8,218 bases of DNA, taken from Clostridiales bacterium (GTDB lineage: Bacteria > Bacillota > Clostridia > Christensenellales > Borkfalkiaceae). The notes under the pieces were generated by a model that saw only the letters and a list, made by a program, of their open reading frames with translations, ran no database searches and had not been told where the DNA came from. Positions 5,885 to 8,218 of this stretch are shown here, piece after piece. The position numbers were made by a program, and so were the translations under genes. The stretch covers positions 12,406 to 20,623 of the forward strand of contig DOCD01000052.1 in the NCBI GenBank assembly GCA_003503945.1. The letters are read 5' to 3'. Position 1 is the stretch's first letter. Each line of letters begins with the position of its first letter.

Positions 5885-6886
5885 TTAAACGATAAACGAA
5901 AGCGCGATGCCCGCGAGCACGCTTACAAGGAAGATTATAAACTGCTTTTTGCCTATCTTGAACGTGCGTCTGTACAGCACGTTTATAAAGAAAGCCGCCG
6001 TTACGAAAATTATGAAAAGGAAAATTTCGGTATCCCAGAATTTCAAATCCAGAAGGGACAGAACGCACACCGTGTACAGCGGGAGCATTACGCGGTAACC
6101 GAACCAGCTTTCGGAAAGCTGACCCGCGTTTTCCGCTTTCGCCCTGCGTTCGGTGAAAAACAGCCCGAATGTAGCCGCCGCCGAAAGCGCTGCCGTTATT
6201 GCAAACCCGAGCGACATCGCTACCTTTTCGCCACCGTCCGCGGCGTACCACTGCAAGCCGTAAAGCTTATGCTGGAAAAACGAGGTGGATATGTCGAGAG
6301 GTCTGAACGGCAGAAAGTAGGTGCAGATAAAAATATCGCCTTTATCGAATACGGACAGGAGCACGGTGGCGACGAGCGTAAGCGCAAACGCCCAGAATAA
6401 TATGAACATAAAGCCGTCGAAATCCCGATTGGCGCGCGTGTACACGAAAGCCGTCATCGAATATATGACGTATACGGGTATAAGCGTCGCGAAGTACATA
6501 GGAATATACCACACAGCGTTCACAACGTCGGTAATCCTTGCCATAACCACGAACGCGCCCAGCCAGAAAGCTGCCGTAAACGGCACGTAAACGAGGATAA
6601 GCCCTATTAAAAACCGTGCCGTAAGCACTTTTGTGTGCGATATCGGCAATGCGTAGTACAAATCGGTGCTGCGCTTTTTCATTTTGTACTGTGTAAGGGC
6701 GGTGGGTACCCCGACGGCGAGCAGCCCGACGTATGCGGCGAGCGTGCCCATATGGGTGTAGTCTGTTTCAAGCGATTTCGAGGTGGAAATAAGCAACGGC
6801 GTTACGTGTAAAAGTATCATTACGACGGTAATCGCTATAAGGGGATAGAACTGCCTTTTGAGTTCGTGCAAGAAATATTTTTTCAT
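5885..6886 (-). CDS. ABC-2-type transporter permease subunit
   Basis: A 333-residue polytopic membrane protein, probably the membrane half of the exporter whose ATPase is encoded just upstream. After a short basic N-terminus (MKKYFLHELKRQF) I count about eight or nine hydrophobic helices, at roughly 14-33, 48-66, 89-114, 121-148, 158-180, 227-247, 268-285, 290-307 and 318-332. The LYYALPISHTKVLTARF stretch (about 76-92) is the cytoplasmic loop motif typical of ABC-2/YtrC-type permeases. ATG 6886 overlaps the ATPase stop by four bases (ATGA), and AAAGGGGG lies eight bases before it. Substrate cannot be told; relatives in GntR-controlled operons are often linked to peptide antibiotics or cell-envelope stress. 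It is last in its operon. Confidence 0.85.
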   Translation of the reverse strand: MKKYFLHELKRQFYPLIAITVVMILLHVTPLLISTSKSLETDYTHMGTLAAYVGLLAVGVPTALTQYKMKKRSTDLYYALPISHTKVLTARFLIGLILVYVPFTAAFWLGAFVVMARITDVVNAVWYIPMYFATLIPVYVIYSMTAFVYTRANRDFDGFMFILFWAFALTLVATVLLSVFDKGDIFICTYFLPFRPLDISTSFFQHKLYGLQWYAADGGEKVAMSLGFAITAALSAAATFGLFFTERRAKAENAGQLSESWFGYRVMLPLYTVCVLSLLDLKFWDTEIFLFIIFVTAAFFINVLYRRTFKIGKKQFIIFLVSVLAGIALSFIV

Positions 6887-7758
6887 TTCAAATACCCCCT
6901 TTCGCGAACTTCTTCGATGAACAAATCCTCCAAATCCATAGGTATTTCTTCCATAATTACGGGGTTCATTTTCTCTGTTTTCGCTTTAATTTCCTCGATA
7001 TCGCCGCGGGCGACAACGGTTATTACCCGCCCGCTCACTTCCGCGCTGACGTACTTGAACGGAAGCATTTCGGGCGTTACGTTATCCTTGAACGCAAGCT
7101 GCAATTTGAAGATATTGCTCAAAGCCTTGTCTATCTTGCCGCTTACCTTGACCGATGCGTCGTCAATTAAGATAAAGCTGTCGCAGATGTCTTCGAGCTC
7201 TCTTAGGGAGTGGGAGGCGATTATAATCGTCGTGCCCGTTTCCTGCAATTCGATGAGTCCGCGCTTGAATTCGAGCCGCGCGAGCGGGTCGAGCCCGTCG
7301 AAAGCTTCGTCTAAAAACAGATACCCGGGCTTGCACGCGAGCGCGGCGGAAATAAAGGTCTGCCGCTTCATTCCCTTTGAAAAGTTGCGTATGGGCTTGT
7401 TTACGTTAAGCGAAAATTTGCCTACGTAGTAGTCGAACACGCCCGTATCGAAGGGATAGAACACGGAGTAGAATTTTTTCAGCTTTTCGCCCGTAACGCT
7501 CGTATCGTAATACGGGTCATCGGGCAGGAAGAAGATTTTGCTTTTTACCTTTTCGTTTTCGTACACGGGTTCGCCGTCGTAAGTAACCGTACCCGCGTCG
7601 GCGGTCATAACCCCGCTTATAATGCGCAGTAGGGTCGATTTGCCCGCGCCGTTTATGCCGACGAGCCCGCATATGCTGCCCGTTTCGACCGTGACGTTCG
7701 CGTCGGAAAAAACCTTTTTGTCGCCGAAGCTTTTGCTAAGATTTTTAATTTCTATCAT
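6883..7758 (-). CDS. ABC transporter ATP-binding protein, YtrB/CcmA-like
   Basis: A 291-residue cytoplasmic ATPase that would power the permease encoded next. Visible motifs in order: Walker A GINGAGKST (34-42), a Q-loop region FFLPDDPYY (76-84), the signature motif FSKGMKRQ (126-133, in place of LSGGQ), Walker B YLFLDEAFDGLDP (146-158, catalytic E151) and the switch histidine in ASHS (H183). The Q-loop glutamine is replaced by aspartate (D80), seen in some members of this subfamily. About 80 further residues after the core form a C-terminal accessory region. The gene begins three bases after the repressor stop, with GGAG (7770-7767) eight bases before ATG, and overlaps the permease start by four bases. 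Family call very secure; substrate unknown. Confidence 0.95.
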   Translation of the reverse strand: MIEIKNLSKSFGDKKVFSDANVTVETGSICGLVGINGAGKSTLLRIISGVMTADAGTVTYDGEPVYENEKVKSKIFFLPDDPYYDTSVTGEKLKKFYSVFYPFDTGVFDYYVGKFSLNVNKPIRNFSKGMKRQTFISAALACKPGYLFLDEAFDGLDPLARLEFKRGLIELQETGTTIIIASHSLRELEDICDSFILIDDASVKVSGKIDKALSNIFKLQLAFKDNVTPEMLPFKYVSAEVSGRVITVVARGDIEEIKAKTEKMNPVIMEEIPMDLEDLFIEEVRERGYLK

Positions 7759-7761
7759 AAA

Positions 7762-8094
7762 TCAATCTCCGTAAACCTCATCGATGATTTTTTGCAGGGC
7801 GTGCTTTTCCACGCCCGCGTCTTTAAGCTCGGTTATCTTCTGTTTTGCGATAATTTCAACGCGGACGGTATCCCTCGCGCAGACGTAAACGCCTTTTTTC
7901 GGCACGGTGAAAATATACCCGTCCTCTTCGAGGGCGGTATACGCGCGCTGGACGGTGTTGGGGTTAATGCCCTTTTGCATGGCGAACTCCCTGCAGGACG
8001 GCAGTTTTTCGTTTTCCGTCAAAAGCCCTAATTCTATCCTTCTTTTTACGTCTTCCACAATCTGCAAATACACGCTCTGCTTTGAATTAATCAT
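7762..8094 (-). CDS. GntR-family transcriptional regulator, YtrA subfamily
   Basis: A 110-residue DNA-binding protein that probably represses its own ABC transporter operon. The N-terminal 71 residues are a winged helix of GntR type: VYLQIVEDVKRRI (8-20), the KLPSCREFA segment (30-38), the recognition helix NPNTVQRAYTALEEDGYI (44-61) and the wing up to KKGVYV. Only about 40 residues follow, too few for the FadR, HutC or MocR effector domains; that short tail is the mark of YtrA proteins, which dimerise through it. I chose ATG 8094. A TTG at 8103 would add three residues, and neither start has a clear ribosome binding site. It is first in the operon, followed by the ATPase after three bases. 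Confidence 0.92.
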   Translation of the reverse strand: MINSKQSVYLQIVEDVKRRIELGLLTENEKLPSCREFAMQKGINPNTVQRAYTALEEDGYIFTVPKKGVYVCARDTVRVEIIAKQKITELKDAGVEKHALQKIIDEVYGD

Positions 8095-8101
8095 GATAAC
8101 C

Positions 8102-8131
8102 AACTGTATTAACTGTATTAATTAATGATAC
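8102..8131. promoter_or_regulatory. Candidate GntR operator: imperfect palindrome plus tandem 9-mers
   Basis: GTATTAATTAATGATAC (8115-8131) is an imperfect inverted repeat (six of eight pairs match) that overlaps the -10 element and the expected transcription start of the GntR operon. Next to it AACTGTATT occurs twice in tandem (8102-8110 and 8111-8119) in the leader. Both positions would suit repression by the operon's own regulator, but binding is inferred only from position and symmetry. Confidence 0.5.
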
Positions 8132-8158
8132 TATAACATAAGATTCGGGCAATGTCAA
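8130..8158 (-). promoter_or_regulatory. Sigma-A promoter of the GntR/ABC operon
   Basis: Reading leftward, TTGACA (8158-8153) is a perfect -35, the spacer is 17 bases, and TATAGT (8135-8130) is a -10 with one mismatch. TG one base before it gives an extended -10. Transcription should start near 8123, about 30 bases before ATG 8094. Confidence 0.85.
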
Positions 8159-8190
8159 CGGTTTTATCGAAAATATTTGCTGCGCAGGGC

Positions 8191-8217
8191 AAAAAAAGCG
8201 AGGGGCCGTTCGGCTCC
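8191..8217. other. Hairpin beside a 7-A run at the window edge, possible terminator
   Basis: Seven A's (8191-8197) are followed by GGGGCC (8202-8207) and GGCTCC (8212-8217), which pair around a GTTC loop with one G-T wobble. Read leftward this is a hairpin followed, four bases on, by seven T's, as for a terminator of a gene beyond the right edge; on that strand the wobble becomes an A-C mismatch. The structure may continue outside the window, so the call is weak. Confidence 0.35.
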
Positions 8218-8218
8218 G

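Overview
The window looks like chromosomal DNA from an anaerobic Firmicute, probably an uncultured gut-type Clostridia lineage. This is an inference from gene families (RsgI-type anti-sigma ectodomain, YtrA-type GntR/ABC operon, SERCA-like P-type ATPase), AGGTG/GGAGG-type ribosome binding sites, GC-rich coding DNA with AT-rich spacers, and two palindromic intergenic repeats of a kind I associate with such genomes. No rRNA, tRNA, CRISPR array or transposase gene is visible.

Left (1-1910): the C-terminal two thirds of a Ca2+-type P-type ATPase, entering from outside the window and ending at a clear rho-independent terminator. Next (1911-2176) is a roughly 320-base non-coding stretch with an extended -10 promoter candidate, a 103-bp inverted-repeat element and an ECF-type promoter.

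Centre (2118-5668): the most interesting part. It encodes an ECF sigma factor, an overlapping single-pass membrane protein with an RsgI-like ectodomain (the probable anti-sigma factor), and a predicted lipoprotein that carries the same ectodomain, including the Asn-Pro motif, followed by a long helical tail. The sigma gene and the lipoprotein gene are each preceded by a near-identical promoter: GCAACAAAA, exactly 12 bases, then TTGTTTAATAG. In both cases the start codon lies 59 bases after the first base of the motif, with AGGTG six bases before ATG. The simplest reading is an autoregulated sigma/anti-sigma module whose regulon includes a secreted paralogue of its own sensor domain. A terminator closes the unit.

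Right (5678-8158): after two palindromic repeats comes a leftward operon encoding a GntR/YtrA-type repressor, an ABC ATPase and an ABC-2-type permease. Junctions are tight (3-base gap, then a 4-base ATGA overlap). A near-consensus sigma-A promoter (TTGACA-17-TATAGT) and an overlapping imperfect palindrome suggest autorepression. The far right edge holds part of a hairpin next to an A-run, perhaps a terminator of a neighbour outside the window.
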